Assembly (NCBI GenBank): GCA_032124015.1
Contig: JAQBEH010000114.1
Location: 1-64,000, forward strand
DNA: 64,000 nucleotides
Source: DASRJG01 sp032124015
Lineage (GTDB): Bacteria > Acidobacteriota > Polarisedimenticolia > Polarisedimenticolales > DASRJG01
Direction: 5' to 3'
In this document: positions 37,231-45,340 of the stretch, in pieces
Position numbering within the stretch: position 1 is the first letter of the stretch
Layout: each line of letters starts with the position of its first letter
Made by a program: the position numbers and the translations under genes
The notes under the pieces: generated by a model
Database searches by the model: none
Told to the model about the DNA's origin: nothing
The model's input: the letters and a program-made list of their open reading frames with translations, nothing else

Positions 37231-37616
37231 ATCTCGTCGGGCCCCGGCACGACACTTTGATCGCTCTCTCCGGGGACGAGGTAGAACTTCGGGGAGGGCG
37301 CGGCTGTTCGTTCGCGCATCCCCCGCAGGCGAGAGAGATGATCCTGGAAGACCTCGCCCAACTCCGCGATGTTGGTGTGAAGTCGCACCAACGATTCCCT
37401 GGCTTCGCCGAGGCGTTCTTTGATCGCCGAGTGGCGATGGAACGCTTCTCTCAAGGCCGCGGTGTAAGGCTCGGAACTGTCTTCGAGGTCGATGCCCCGG
37501 CCGAGAAACAGGGCGCGGACTTTCTCGACGAACGACGGCGAGGCCCCCGTTTCCGACGCGAGCCTCACGATCGACTCCTCGAGCGTGACCTTGCGCGATC
37601 TCATGGCGTCTCGCAC
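37224..37616 (-). CDS. Hypothetical helical protein
   Basis: 130 aa, family not recognised. Charged, mostly helical, with a likely coiled-coil stretch (AIKERLGEARESLVRLHTNI, AELGEVFQDHLSRLRG). GTG 37616 has GGAGA upstream; ATG 37604 is an alternative. It overlaps the DMT gene's end by 7 nt on the opposite strand. Confidence 0.6.
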   Translation of the reverse strand: MRDAMRSRKVTLEESIVRLASETGASPSFVEKVRALFLGRGIDLEDSSEPYTAALREAFHRHSAIKERLGEARESLVRLHTNIAELGEVFQDHLSRLRGMRERTAAPSPKFYLVPGESDQSVVPGPDEIQ

Positions 37617-37777
37617 CGTTCTCCCCTCGACGCCCTTGATGTACGGCGAATCGCCCGCCCGTCAAGCCCCGCCGGCGCCATCTTGCGAATGTGAAACCCG
37701 GAAACCGCCGCCATGCGCTCTAATGCCGACACGGGGCCGCAGCCCTTCTTCGCCCAGGTTTTCATTTTGGTGCATTA

Positions 37778-37809
37778 ACTTTGCGTTGCAAAGTAATTTG
37801 CAGTATGTT
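37778..37809 (+). promoter_or_regulatory. Palindromic operator over the ankyrin-gene promoter
   Basis: ACTTTGC-GTT-GCAAAGT (37778-37794) is a perfect 7-bp inverted repeat. TTGCGT inside it (37781-37786) stands 17 nt before TATGTT (37804-37809), a plausible -35/-10 pair, so a dimeric repressor bound to the palindrome would cover the -35. The AT-rich block stands out in GC-rich surroundings. The rest of 37617-37777 shows nothing. Confidence 0.6.
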
Positions 37810-37842
37810 CTCCCACGGCCGAACAGACCTGGAGGACATCCG

Positions 37843-38511
37843 ATGATCGCCAGCCCAAAAACCGCGCGCCTCGCCATCCCCCTCCTGCTCGTTGGCGCTC
37901 TTACGGGGTGCTTCTTCTCGGGCCGGAACACTCCACTGGCCCGCGCCGCAGGTTCAGGAGACCTCGCCGCGATGACAAAGCTGCTCGACCACGGCGCGGA
38001 CCCCAACGCCTCCGGTGGACACGGGATGACCCCACTGGCTTCCGCCGCCCGGAACGGCCGGGTGGAAGCGATCGAGTTGCTCTTGGCCCGTGGTGCCGAC
38101 CCTCACCGTGGCTGCGGAGTCAACGGTTGGACGCCGCTTCTGCACGCCTTGCACAAGAATCAACTGGCGGCGGCGGAGCGCCTGATCGCCACGTGCAACC
38201 CTCCATCGGCCGAGCTGGACAGCGCCCTGTTCATGGCCGCGGGTTACGCGCAGACCGAGGCGGTCGCTGCGTTGCTGAAGCGCGGCGCGGACCCGCTCAA
38301 AGATTTTGGCAACGGGGCGAACGCGCTTTCAAACGCCGTCTCCGGCGCGTTCGATATCGACTTCAGCTACCAAGGGTGCGCGACTCACACCGCGACGGTG
38401 CGCGCTCTTCTGGCCGTTCCCGACGTGAAGCTCCAGGGCTCCGCAGGGTCGTCCTCGCTTCGCTCCGCCGAGCGTCGCGGCTGCACGGAGATGGTGACGC
38501 TGCTGAACTAG
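37843..38511 (+). CDS. Ankyrin-repeat lipoprotein
   Basis: 222-aa exported protein. Lipobox LVGALTGC gives a modified Cys near residue 22, followed by ankyrin repeats: TPLARAAGSGDLAAMTKLLD, TPLASAARNGRVEAIELLL, TPLLHALHKNQLAAAERLI, and ALFMAAGYAQTEAVAALLKR. Several extra cysteines (RGCGVNG, ATCNPP, YQGCATH, RRGCTEM) could form disulphides. ATG 37843 has GGAGGA 6 nt upstream. It probably binds a protein partner at the membrane; the partner is unknown. Controlled by the palindromic operator upstream. Confidence 0.85.
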   Translation: MIASPKTARLAIPLLLVGALTGCFFSGRNTPLARAAGSGDLAAMTKLLDHGADPNASGGHGMTPLASAARNGRVEAIELLLARGADPHRGCGVNGWTPLLHALHKNQLAAAERLIATCNPPSAELDSALFMAAGYAQTEAVAALLKRGADPLKDFGNGANALSNAVSGAFDIDFSYQGCATHTATVRALLAVPDVKLQGSAGSSSLRSAERRGCTEMVTLLN

Positions 38512-38523
38512 GGCCGGGTCTTG

Positions 38524-38554
38524 TAGAGAATGGGGTCAGGTCTCCCATTCTCTA
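38524..38554. repeat. REP-like palindrome, second family, between ankyrin gene and M23 gene
   Basis: TAGAGAATGGG (38524-38534) and CCCATTCTCTA (38544-38554) form a perfect 11-bp stem with a GTCAGGTCT loop. Read leftward, it begins with the TAG of the M23 gene (38554-38552). Core GGGAGACCTGACCCC recurs at 15915-15929. Confidence 0.75.
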
Positions 38555-39958
38555 GTTCCTCGGAAAAGCGCCGCCGAGCTTGCGTTCGATGCGATCGGTG
38601 AGCCAGTGCGCGTCCCACCATTCGACGGGGTTCACCGGCAAGCCTTGGAGCAAGATCGCGAAGTGCAGATGGTCGCCTCCTGCGAGCCCCGTGTCGCCGG
38701 TGCGGCCGAGGGTCTGGCCGCGGGTCACCGTCTGCCCTTCTTTCACGTCGATCGCCGAGAGATGGCCGTAGAGCGACATCAATCCGTAGCCATGATCGAT
38801 GACGACAGCATTCCCGTAGATGCCGAAGAACCGGGCGAGAACGACGACGCCGTCGTTCGCCGCGGGAATCGGCGCGCGCGAGACGCCCGCCATGTCGAGG
38901 CCAAGGTGGTCCTGCTGGTCGACGGTGCCGCCGCGGTAGACGTAGCTCCGTCGATCGGCGAACTGCGCCATCACCTTCGTCGAGCCCATCGCCAGAAAGG
39001 GGCGGGTCCAGAGGAACCTCGGCTGCGAGCTCTGGGCGAGCGCGACGAGCTCCGCATCGTCGATTCTTCTCAGGTCGCGGTTGATCTGAAGGTAGTTCGC
39101 GAGGAGGTCTCCCTTGTCGGTCAGCTCGGGGGTCTGCGAGAGGATCGGCGGCACGACCTTGCTGAAGAACGCATCGCTGAGCGGGATCGTGTCGCGGTGC
39201 AACGGGCGCGGATAGAATTTGTCGATCATGGATGCCGAGGCGATGTTGCCCACGTCGTCCTCGGCGATCAACTTCACCTGCGAGACCTCGCCCAGATCGT
39301 AGGGCACCGCGAACAGGGCGAAGCGATCCTGCGGTCCGCCTCCCGGGAGCGGGAATCCGGGGAAGAACCACGCCCCCGCCTTGACCCCGTCCGTTACCGA
39401 CGTCTCGCCGACGCGATAGACGACGGCTTCGCAGCCGCCCTGGCTGACGTAGGTGAACGACGACACGACGGCGAGCGAGGGCGGCGTCAGGCGCACGGGG
39501 AGAACGAGTTCCTCGACCTCGGGGTCCGGGTGCCGCAGCCAGCTTGGGGCGCGCGTCGCGGTCACGCGAATCGTTGCGGGGAGCTGCTTGAGGTTTTTCT
39601 GAACCTCCCTTCCGAGCTCGAACTTGATCGCGTCGCTGTCTGTCTTTCTCCCCCAAAACGCCCAGGCGCTCTCGGGGGTGTACGACTTGGCGACGAGCGT
39701 TTCCACTCGGTCGCCCTGCACGAACTCGACCTTGACCCCGGTCAACCCACGGGTCGGCTCGGCGGCGGTCACCGTCACCGACGTGCGCGCGCCGATCGCC
39801 TTGGCCGAGGGCGCGATGGCGAGTTCAGGGGCCGGGCCGGCGCGAAAGGCCCCTCGCAGCACGAGGACGAATCCGGCCACGAGGAGGAGGACGAGCAGCA
39901 CCTTCGGCATCAGCCCGCTTCCGGATCGACGCGCGCCGTAGGACGGGCGCCGGGTCAT
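38552..39958 (-). CDS. M23 (LytM/NlpD-type) peptidoglycan endopeptidase
   Basis: 468-aa protein with one N-terminal membrane helix (PKVLLVLLLVAGFVLVL) and a periplasmic body. Residues to about 300 are an uncharacterised beta-rich region; the C-terminal LytM domain has HLGLDMAG (H..D zinc ligands), HGYGLMSLYGHLS and GDHLHFAIL (HxH), all consistent with an active zinc peptidase cutting peptide cross-links. It overlaps the 73-aa gene by ATGA and follows purE-purK. Its TAG stop lies in the repeat element. Confidence 0.9.
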   Translation of the reverse strand: MTRRPSYGARRSGSGLMPKVLLVLLLVAGFVLVLRGAFRAGPAPELAIAPSAKAIGARTSVTVTAAEPTRGLTGVKVEFVQGDRVETLVAKSYTPESAWAFWGRKTDSDAIKFELGREVQKNLKQLPATIRVTATRAPSWLRHPDPEVEELVLPVRLTPPSLAVVSSFTYVSQGGCEAVVYRVGETSVTDGVKAGAWFFPGFPLPGGGPQDRFALFAVPYDLGEVSQVKLIAEDDVGNIASASMIDKFYPRPLHRDTIPLSDAFFSKVVPPILSQTPELTDKGDLLANYLQINRDLRRIDDAELVALAQSSQPRFLWTRPFLAMGSTKVMAQFADRRSYVYRGGTVDQQDHLGLDMAGVSRAPIPAANDGVVVLARFFGIYGNAVVIDHGYGLMSLYGHLSAIDVKEGQTVTRGQTLGRTGDTGLAGGDHLHFAILLQGLPVNPVEWWDAHWLTDRIERKLGGAFPRN

Positions 39959-40176
39959 CGCGACACTCCCGCGTCATTCAAGATCGACTCCATCATGGGT
40001 ACGTAGAACCTCCAGTAAAACGCCGTCTCCCAGGGCGCCAGCTTGAGCCCTTCGACGAGATGGCGGACAGCGACGTGGCCGACGAAATCACCGGCAAAGT
40101 ACCAGACCGCACCTCCGCGCGGCGGGGCATGGCGCGTCACCGCGAAGATGGGCCACGCCCAGAGCAGCGAGTTCAT
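39955..40176 (-). CDS. Small protein between purK and the M23 gene
   Basis: 73 aa, family not recognised. Hydrophobic and aromatic-rich (LLWAWPIFAVTRHAP, VWYFAGDFVGHVAVRHLVEG, WETAFYWRFYVPMME), suggesting membrane association without a clean helix. Overlaps purK and the M23 gene by 4 nt on each side (ATGA), so it is surely translated as part of the operon. Confidence 0.65.
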   Translation of the reverse strand: MNSLLWAWPIFAVTRHAPPRGGAVWYFAGDFVGHVAVRHLVEGLKLAPWETAFYWRFYVPMMESILNDAGVSR

Positions 40177-41282
40177 CGCAACAGTGTCGGCTCGGCGACG
40201 AGCGTCGCCACTTGTGCGAGGGCCGACCCGAGCGCCTCGCGTCCCGGCTCGACGAGAGTCACATGTCCCAACTTGCGTCCAGGTCGCGCGGGTTTCCCGT
40301 AAAGATGCAGGTGCGCGCCCTCGATGCCGAGAAGAGCCGAGGGGTCCGGCGTCTCGCCGATCAAGTTGACCATCGCCGACACGCCGATCGCGCGGGTGGC
40401 GCCTAAAGGAAGGCCGAGGATGGCGCGCAGGTGATTCTCGAATTGGCTCGTCTTCGCGCCCTCGATCGTCCAGTGCCCGGAGTTGTGCACGCGCGGCGCC
40501 ATCTCGTTGGCAAGCAGCCGACCCTCGTGCTGGAACAACTCGATCGCAAGAACACCCACGTAATCGAGCGCTTCCAGCGTCTTCGCGGAGATGGCCGCTG
40601 CGGCGTCAGCGAGCGCGCCGCCCGCATCGAGCGCAGGGGCGATCGACCGCCGCAGGATCCCGTCGCGGTGAACGTTTTCGACGAGCGGCCAGTACGCCGT
40701 CTCGCCGGTGCGGCTGCGTGCGGCGAGGATCGACAGCTCGCGCTCGAACGGAACGAACCGTTCGAGGATCAAGGGACGTCCGCCGATCGCCGCAAATGCG
40801 GAATCGAGATCGGCGCCGCGGCGCAGCACGCGCTGTCCCTTGCCGTCATACCCCTGCATGCGGGTCTTGAGCACCGACGGGAAGCCGATCTCGGCGACGG
40901 CGCGGTCGAGATCGTCCCAGGTGTCGACCGTGGCGAATGTTGCCGTTTCGATGTCGAGGTCTCGAAAAAGGTTCTTCTCCTTCAGGCGGTCCTGTGCCAC
41001 GTGGAGCGCGCCCGGCGGCGGAAAAACCGGGACGTGTAACGCGAGCTGCTCGGCGGCGGCAACCGGGACGTTTTCGAACTCGTAGGTAACGAGATCGACG
41101 GTGTTCGCGAACGCGTCGAGCGCGGCGTGATCGTCCCAGTTCGCGACGGTCAATGCGCCGAGGTGAGCCGCCGGTGATTCGGCGTTTTCGTCGTAAAACG
41201 CGAACCGCAACCCCAACGGATAGCCCGCCAAGGCCAGCATCCGTCCGAGCTGGCCCGCTCCCAGAACGCCGACGACCGTCAT
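40173..41282 (-). CDS. purK: N5-carboxyaminoimidazole ribonucleotide synthase
   Basis: 369-aa ATP-grasp enzyme that carboxylates AIR to N5-CAIR with bicarbonate and ATP in purine synthesis. N-terminal GVLGAGQLGRMLAL, ATP-grasp segments PSVLKTRMQGYDGKGQ and PLILERFVPFEREL, and the family end NEMAPRVHNSGHWTIEGAKT. Overlaps purE by ATGA. Confidence 0.96.
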   Translation of the reverse strand: MTVVGVLGAGQLGRMLALAGYPLGLRFAFYDENAESPAAHLGALTVANWDDHAALDAFANTVDLVTYEFENVPVAAAEQLALHVPVFPPPGALHVAQDRLKEKNLFRDLDIETATFATVDTWDDLDRAVAEIGFPSVLKTRMQGYDGKGQRVLRRGADLDSAFAAIGGRPLILERFVPFERELSILAARSRTGETAYWPLVENVHRDGILRRSIAPALDAGGALADAAAAISAKTLEALDYVGVLAIELFQHEGRLLANEMAPRVHNSGHWTIEGAKTSQFENHLRAILGLPLGATRAIGVSAMVNLIGETPDPSALLGIEGAHLHLYGKPARPGRKLGHVTLVEPGREALGSALAQVATLVAEPTLLR

Positions 41283-41791
41283 GATTTCGGGGGGGCTTCG
41301 CCGTCTTCGCGCGGATCAGGCGACGCCAAGACCTTTTCGGTCTGCGCGACGCGGAAGCGCTTCAGGGCCAGACGAATCTCCGGATGCTTGGCGCCCAAGA
41401 TCGCCGCCGCGAGCAGGGCCGCGTTGGTCGCCCCGGCTTTCCCGATCGCGAGCGTGCCGACGGGAACACCGGCGGGCATCTGGACGATCGACAACAGCGA
41501 GTCCATCCCCTTGAGTGTCTTCGTCTCGATTGGAACGCCAAGCACGGGAAGCGCCGTCTTCGAAGCCGCCATGCCCGGCAGATGGGCCGCACCGCCGGCA
41601 CCGGCGATCAGAACCTCGAGCCCGCGCGACTCGGCCGTCGCCGCGTACTCGAACAGGAGGTCCGGGGTGCGGTGAGCCGAGACCACCCGCACCTCGTGAG
41701 GAATTCCGAGGTGTTCCAGGGTCGTTGCCGCGGACTCGAGCGTCTCCCAGTCGGATCGCGACCCCATGATCAAGCCCACGAGCGGATTCAT
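41279..41791 (-). CDS. purE: N5-CAIR mutase
   Basis: 170-aa class I PurE that converts N5-CAIR to CAIR. GLIMGSRSDWE, VVSAHRTPD, AGAGGAAHLPGM and GIPEVAPVNT-type spacing (here GVPIETKTLKG) place the binding residues; VPVGTLAIGKAGATNAALLAA is typical. ATG 41791. First gene of the operon purE-purK-orf73-M23. Confidence 0.96.
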   Translation of the reverse strand: MNPLVGLIMGSRSDWETLESAATTLEHLGIPHEVRVVSAHRTPDLLFEYAATAESRGLEVLIAGAGGAAHLPGMAASKTALPVLGVPIETKTLKGMDSLLSIVQMPAGVPVGTLAIGKAGATNAALLAAAILGAKHPEIRLALKRFRVAQTEKVLASPDPREDGEAPPKS

Positions 41792-41812
41792 TCGCTGATT
41801 ATAGTGGGACCG

Positions 41813-42757
41813 CTAGTTCATTTCGAGCACCGGGGCGCCGAACGCCTCCCCGGCCTCGCGGAAGACTTCCGCCTCGCGTCCCTCGTACCGTGGCGAGAGG
41901 TGGAAGACCGCGAGGCGTTTGGCGCCGGCACGGCGCGCCAACTCCCCCGCCTGCTTCGCGGTGAGGTGCTTTCGCTCGAGGGCCAGATCACGGTCCTCGT
42001 CGAGGAAGGCCGCCTCGCACAAAAGGAGGTCCGCGTTGCGCACGAACGCCTCCGCGCGCGCCAGGTTGTCGCCCGTTGCGGCCAGGTCGGTGAGGTACGC
42101 GACAACCTGCCCCGGCCCCTCGACGATCAGTCCGTCGGTGTCGTTTTTGGCACCGCCACGAATCGTGTCCTTGAGCTCCCTGAGCCACGGACCGGGAACG
42201 AGCCCGCGCCGCAGGACGAGATCTTTGTTGACACCGAGATGCCGGGCCTCCCGCACGACGACTCCGAGCACCGGGATCCCGTGGTCGAACGTCTCGACCT
42301 CGATGCGAAACGCACGTTCCGCATGGACCGTCCCGGAAAACGGCGCTTCGGGAATTGCCACGGGCCGCATGCCCGACGCTCCCGAGTACTCCTCCGCGAA
42401 AAGCGTATCGCCCGCCACTTCCTGCACCCGCAAATGAACCGGGTAACCCTCGATCAGGTTCCACGAGTACGCGCCGATGCGTCCGCGCACGCTCTCCAGG
42501 AACCCCGGCGGCCCGGTGATCGCGAGGGGCGCTTCGCGACGGAGCGTCACGCGCAAAAGCTGGTCGAAGCCGACGAAGTGATCCATGTGCGTGTGCGTGA
42601 CCACCGCGTGCGCGAGCTTGAGCAACCTCCGCGGCGGCAGCTGCGCGAGGGAGGGAAGGTCGCAGAGCACGGCGCGGCCCTCGTCGGGAATATCGATCCA
42701 AGAGCCCGGGTCCCCGGTGGGCGGATGGAGGAAGGCGGGGTGGAAGAGCGTCCGCAT
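41813..42757 (-). CDS. MBL-fold (RNase Z-like) metallohydrolase
   Basis: 314 aa. Zinc motif THTHMDHF (H55, H57, D59, H60), then FDHGIPVLGVVV, LTDLAATGDNL and FHLSPRY as later metal-binding strands, as in the RNase Z/ElaC branch. It could process tRNA 3' ends, but it lacks an obvious exosite, so another phosphodiesterase role is possible. ATG 42757 overlaps the TGA of the upstream membrane gene by one base. The long frame further upstream is antisense-phase read-through of the neighbour and is not part of the protein. Confidence 0.85.
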   Translation of the reverse strand: MRTLFHPAFLHPPTGDPGSWIDIPDEGRAVLCDLPSLAQLPPRRLLKLAHAVVTHTHMDHFVGFDQLLRVTLRREAPLAITGPPGFLESVRGRIGAYSWNLIEGYPVHLRVQEVAGDTLFAEEYSGASGMRPVAIPEAPFSGTVHAERAFRIEVETFDHGIPVLGVVVREARHLGVNKDLVLRRGLVPGPWLRELKDTIRGGAKNDTDGLIVEGPGQVVAYLTDLAATGDNLARAEAFVRNADLLLCEAAFLDEDRDLALERKHLTAKQAGELARRAGAKRLAVFHLSPRYEGREAEVFREAGEAFGAPVLEMN

Positions 42758-43542
42758 CAGTCGAGGTGGAGGGTTAGCGGAACGTCGGAGGAACCGTTGG
42801 CCTTCGCCACGGGAAGATCGATCGCGGAGGCGAGCAGGCGCCCGCACGGCCGCGACAGCACGAGTTTCAACACGAAATCGACGACGACACCGATCGCCCC
42901 CGCCAGGGCCAAGGGCCGCACCGTGGCCGGATCGACGCGCCATCCCGAAAGCCGCAAAACGGGCGCCGCGGCCGCGGCTCCGATGAGGACGTACGCCGCA
43001 ACGCGCACGATGCTCCACACGTTCCAGGCAAGAAGGAGCACCGTTCCGTTGCGCTTGGCGGCGCGGAGGAGCGTGGCGACGTAGGCGTTCATCTCGTTGA
43101 GAAGCACCGCCCCCATGGCGATCGAGCCCAAGTTCGCGGTGGCGATCGCCGCCGCGGTGTACCAGATCGCTTCGCGCAGGTGCGAGAGCGCCATAGCTAC
43201 GGGTCGCTTTTCGGGGCCGCTCCCGGTTTCGAGCCAGGCGAGCATCGACGCGCGGTAGGGCGCCGCGCGGATCACACGCAGATCGGTCTCGCGCGGATGC
43301 CGGACGAACACATAGACCGACGCCACGGTCGTCCCCAGGACCCACATGCCAACCGAGGCCGCCGCCCAGGCCGGGCCAACCACGTCCCAGGCGAGGAGAA
43401 ACGCGGCCCAGCCCAGTGCACTCTGCACGAGCGGGAGAACCACGCGGTGGCCGAACCGCCAGCCGATCCGAAAGCCCACCACTCCGCATAGAAACGCGAA
43501 GATGAGGGAGTAATGGGGCGTGAGGGTCCAGGAGGCCAGCAT
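42757..43542 (-). CDS. Hypothetical polytopic membrane protein
   Basis: 261 aa, family not recognised. About six hydrophobic segments (YSLIFAFLCGVVGFRIGW, LGWAAFLLAWDVVGPAW, MWVLGTTVASVYVFV, AAAIATANLGSIAMGAV, AAYVLIGAAAAAPVL, AGAIGVVVDFVLKLVL). No catalytic motif. Coupled by TGATG to the MBL gene. Confidence 0.7.
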   Translation of the reverse strand: MLASWTLTPHYSLIFAFLCGVVGFRIGWRFGHRVVLPLVQSALGWAAFLLAWDVVGPAWAAASVGMWVLGTTVASVYVFVRHPRETDLRVIRAAPYRASMLAWLETGSGPEKRPVAMALSHLREAIWYTAAAIATANLGSIAMGAVLLNEMNAYVATLLRAAKRNGTVLLLAWNVWSIVRVAAYVLIGAAAAAPVLRLSGWRVDPATVRPLALAGAIGVVVDFVLKLVLSRPCGRLLASAIDLPVAKANGSSDVPLTLHLD

Positions 43543-43572
43543 GGCGGGATTGTGGCACGGCGAGGCCGAGCC

Positions 43573-44061
43573 TCAGCGAGTCGCCGCTTTCAGCTCGTCG
43601 AACGTGCGCATGAACCCGCCATGATCGCGTGCGAACGATTCGGCGGTATCCGCGGAGTCGAACGCGACCAAACTCGGCTCGCAGCGGTCGTACACGGCCT
43701 TCAGGCAGCACCCACGGGCGTCCACGGCGGCCCCCTTTTCGTGACTGGCACAGGGGTGAACGTCGGAACCCTCGACGTAAAAGGCCTTGCGTGCGTCGAG
43801 CGATCGACCGTCCGCGAATCCGCGGACCGCAAGCGCCGTGACGGCCGGCCGTTTCTCGGAGATGTAACGGAGCGCGCACCGGGGGCAGCACGTCCTGACG
43901 GAGCCGCCGCCTTCCAAGCCGACTGTGAACGCCAAGTTCTTGCACTCGTCACGCCCACATTGAGTGCACACCGCAGATTTCGATCGGCCGCAGGATGCCG
44001 TCGTCGTGACGAGGAGCGCCGCCAGCGCGAGGACCACTACGAATCTTGTTCCTAAGCGCAT
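43573..44061 (-). CDS. NosL-like, cysteine-rich copper-type lipoprotein
   Basis: 162 aa. Lipoprotein signal ending TTTASC (about residue 24), then CTQCGRDEC, CCPRCAL, and a NosL-domain half with KAFYVEGSDVHPC, ARGCCLKAVYDRCEPSLVAF and AESFARDHGG. NosL binds Cu(I) for N2O reductase and similar proteins occur in copper-handling loci. Here eleven cysteines suggest several metal sites. It precedes no nosZ; the cus operon and a dihaem cytochrome are its neighbours. Confidence 0.75.
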   Translation of the reverse strand: MRLGTRFVVVLALAALLVTTTASCGRSKSAVCTQCGRDECKNLAFTVGLEGGGSVRTCCPRCALRYISEKRPAVTALAVRGFADGRSLDARKAFYVEGSDVHPCASHEKGAAVDARGCCLKAVYDRCEPSLVAFDSADTAESFARDHGGFMRTFDELKAATR

Positions 44062-44095
44062 TCATGTCTCCCACGTTGGGGCGCGCCCTGGGGGA

Positions 44096-44917
44096 TCATC
44101 TTAGTTCCAGTCCTTGAACCCTGCCCGCGTCGAGGCCGCCGCGCGTGGTGCCGAGCCAGCTCACATAGGCCCACAAGGCGTCGGCCTCGTTATCCAACAT
44201 ATCCCGGTACGCCGGCATCTGGAGCCGTTGACGCCGAATGAATCGGCGGGCCACGGGGTTTTCGGAGAGCCGCTCGATCTTTCCATCGCGCACCCACGCG
44301 ACGAACTCGTCCCGGTCGCGCACGAGGTCGCCAAAGTCCGCTCCGTACCATCCCGGTACGAACCCCGTGAACGATCCCGGGTTCGGACGCCCTCCGCTGC
44401 CGCCGGACGCGTGGCAGGAGAAGCATCGGTGCTCTTCCGCGATCTCCAGACCCCGAGCCTCCGGAGTCTCGTCCGCGGGGCCGTTCATACCGGAGAGCAC
44501 GAGAAACGCTGCGACGACATCGTCGACTTGGCGAGAAGAGAGCGTGTCTCGATACGCCGGCATTCGGATCGCGGCCCGCTCGCGACGGGCGTTGGCCGAC
44601 TCGCTGCGCGCGCGGCGCACGCTGACGCCGTCGAGAACGAACTCACGCACCTCGTCCTCATTTTTCACGTACATCATGAACGCACCCCCCGACCATGGCG
44701 GGACCTCCTCGCCGAGCGTGGGATCGGGAATCCCCGACGCGCCCATCGGGCCGTGGCAGGAAAAGCACCCCGCACGCGTCGCCACGTCCAAACCCCGCCG
44801 CACGGGATTCGACGAGCGCACCCGCCAGTAGGTCCGCGCCGCAGGCAGGGCGGAAACGGCCCCCATGAGCAGGACCGCGCCCGCCACGGCAGCGATGACC
44901 AGCACGCGGGGTTTCAT
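44096..44917 (-). CDS. Dihaem c-type cytochrome
   Basis: 273 aa, N-terminal membrane anchor (VLVIAAVAGAVLLMGAV). Two class I-like cytochrome c domains, each with CFSCH (near residues 51 and 165) and an axial-Met candidate in IRMPAYRDTL and LQMPAYRDML. The duplicated domains are a recognisable internal repeat. Probably a periplasmic electron carrier. Lies 7 nt upstream-side of the small Cys/His gene in the copper block, same direction. Confidence 0.88.
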   Translation of the reverse strand: MKPRVLVIAAVAGAVLLMGAVSALPAARTYWRVRSSNPVRRGLDVATRAGCFSCHGPMGASGIPDPTLGEEVPPWSGGAFMMYVKNEDEVREFVLDGVSVRRARSESANARRERAAIRMPAYRDTLSSRQVDDVVAAFLVLSGMNGPADETPEARGLEIAEEHRCFSCHASGGSGGRPNPGSFTGFVPGWYGADFGDLVRDRDEFVAWVRDGKIERLSENPVARRFIRRQRLQMPAYRDMLDNEADALWAYVSWLGTTRGGLDAGRVQGLELR

Positions 44918-44924
44918 CGGGTCA

Positions 44925-45302
44925 TCAGAGGGGCTTGACCGATTTTACGATGATCCCCTTGATCCCGTCCCGACTCACGGGTTCGCCCGCGATCTCGACG
45001 TTCTTCGCGGCCATCTCCTTGGCCGTGTTGAATGCGGACGTGTCGTCGTGATCTCCCAACAGGAGATACACGGTGCCATCTTTGGCGAGCAGGCCCATGG
45101 GCTGCCCAGCTTTGAGACACATCGCGGCGCAGGAGGCGTGCTTCGGCCCTTTCGCTTCGTGCCCGACGTAACACGCCAGGTCCAAGATCTCGCCCTGGAC
45201 GGTGACGCCCTTTGCTTCGTGGTGGTCGTGCTGGGCCATGGCGGGTAGTACCGCGGCTGTGGCGGCGATCGCGGCGGCGACGAGAATCGATCGTACTTTC
45301 AT
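44925..45302 (-). CDS. Small exported Cys/His protein of the copper block
   Basis: 125 aa with a signal peptide (ILVAAAIAATAAVLPAMA), then QHDHHE, and a conserved-looking core LDLACYVGHEAKGPKHASC, AAMCLKAGQPMGLL, ending GIKGIIVKSVKPL. The Cys/His spacing (C, H, H, C, C) could bind metal. Similar small proteins accompany heavy-metal RND pumps, but I cannot name the family with certainty. ATG 45302 has a GGAG site; it follows cusA by 23 nt and is in the cus operon. Confidence 0.75.
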   Translation of the reverse strand: MKVRSILVAAAIAATAAVLPAMAQHDHHEAKGVTVQGEILDLACYVGHEAKGPKHASCAAMCLKAGQPMGLLAKDGTVYLLLGDHDDTSAFNTAKEMAAKNVEIAGEPVSRDGIKGIIVKSVKPL

Positions 45303-45322
45303 GGAACTCTCCTTCGGGAAAA

Positions 45323-45340
45323 GGGTCACGTGTGTGACCC
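45323..45340. other. Hairpin at the cusA 3' end
   Basis: GGGTCAC-GTGT-GTGACCC, a perfect 7-bp stem spanning the cusA stop codon and preceding the small Cys/His gene. It lacks a T-run; it may lower read-through or stabilise the upstream mRNA end. Confidence 0.4.

Noticed and set aside
42758..43945. N-terminal extension of the MBL protein to 43945
   Set aside because: Different-frame reading of the membrane-protein gene and beyond; the MBL family starts near ATG 42757.
44096..45302. Complete nos (nitrous oxide reductase) gene cluster
   Set aside because: Only a NosL-like protein is seen; no nosZ, nosD or nosR. Copper handling fits better.
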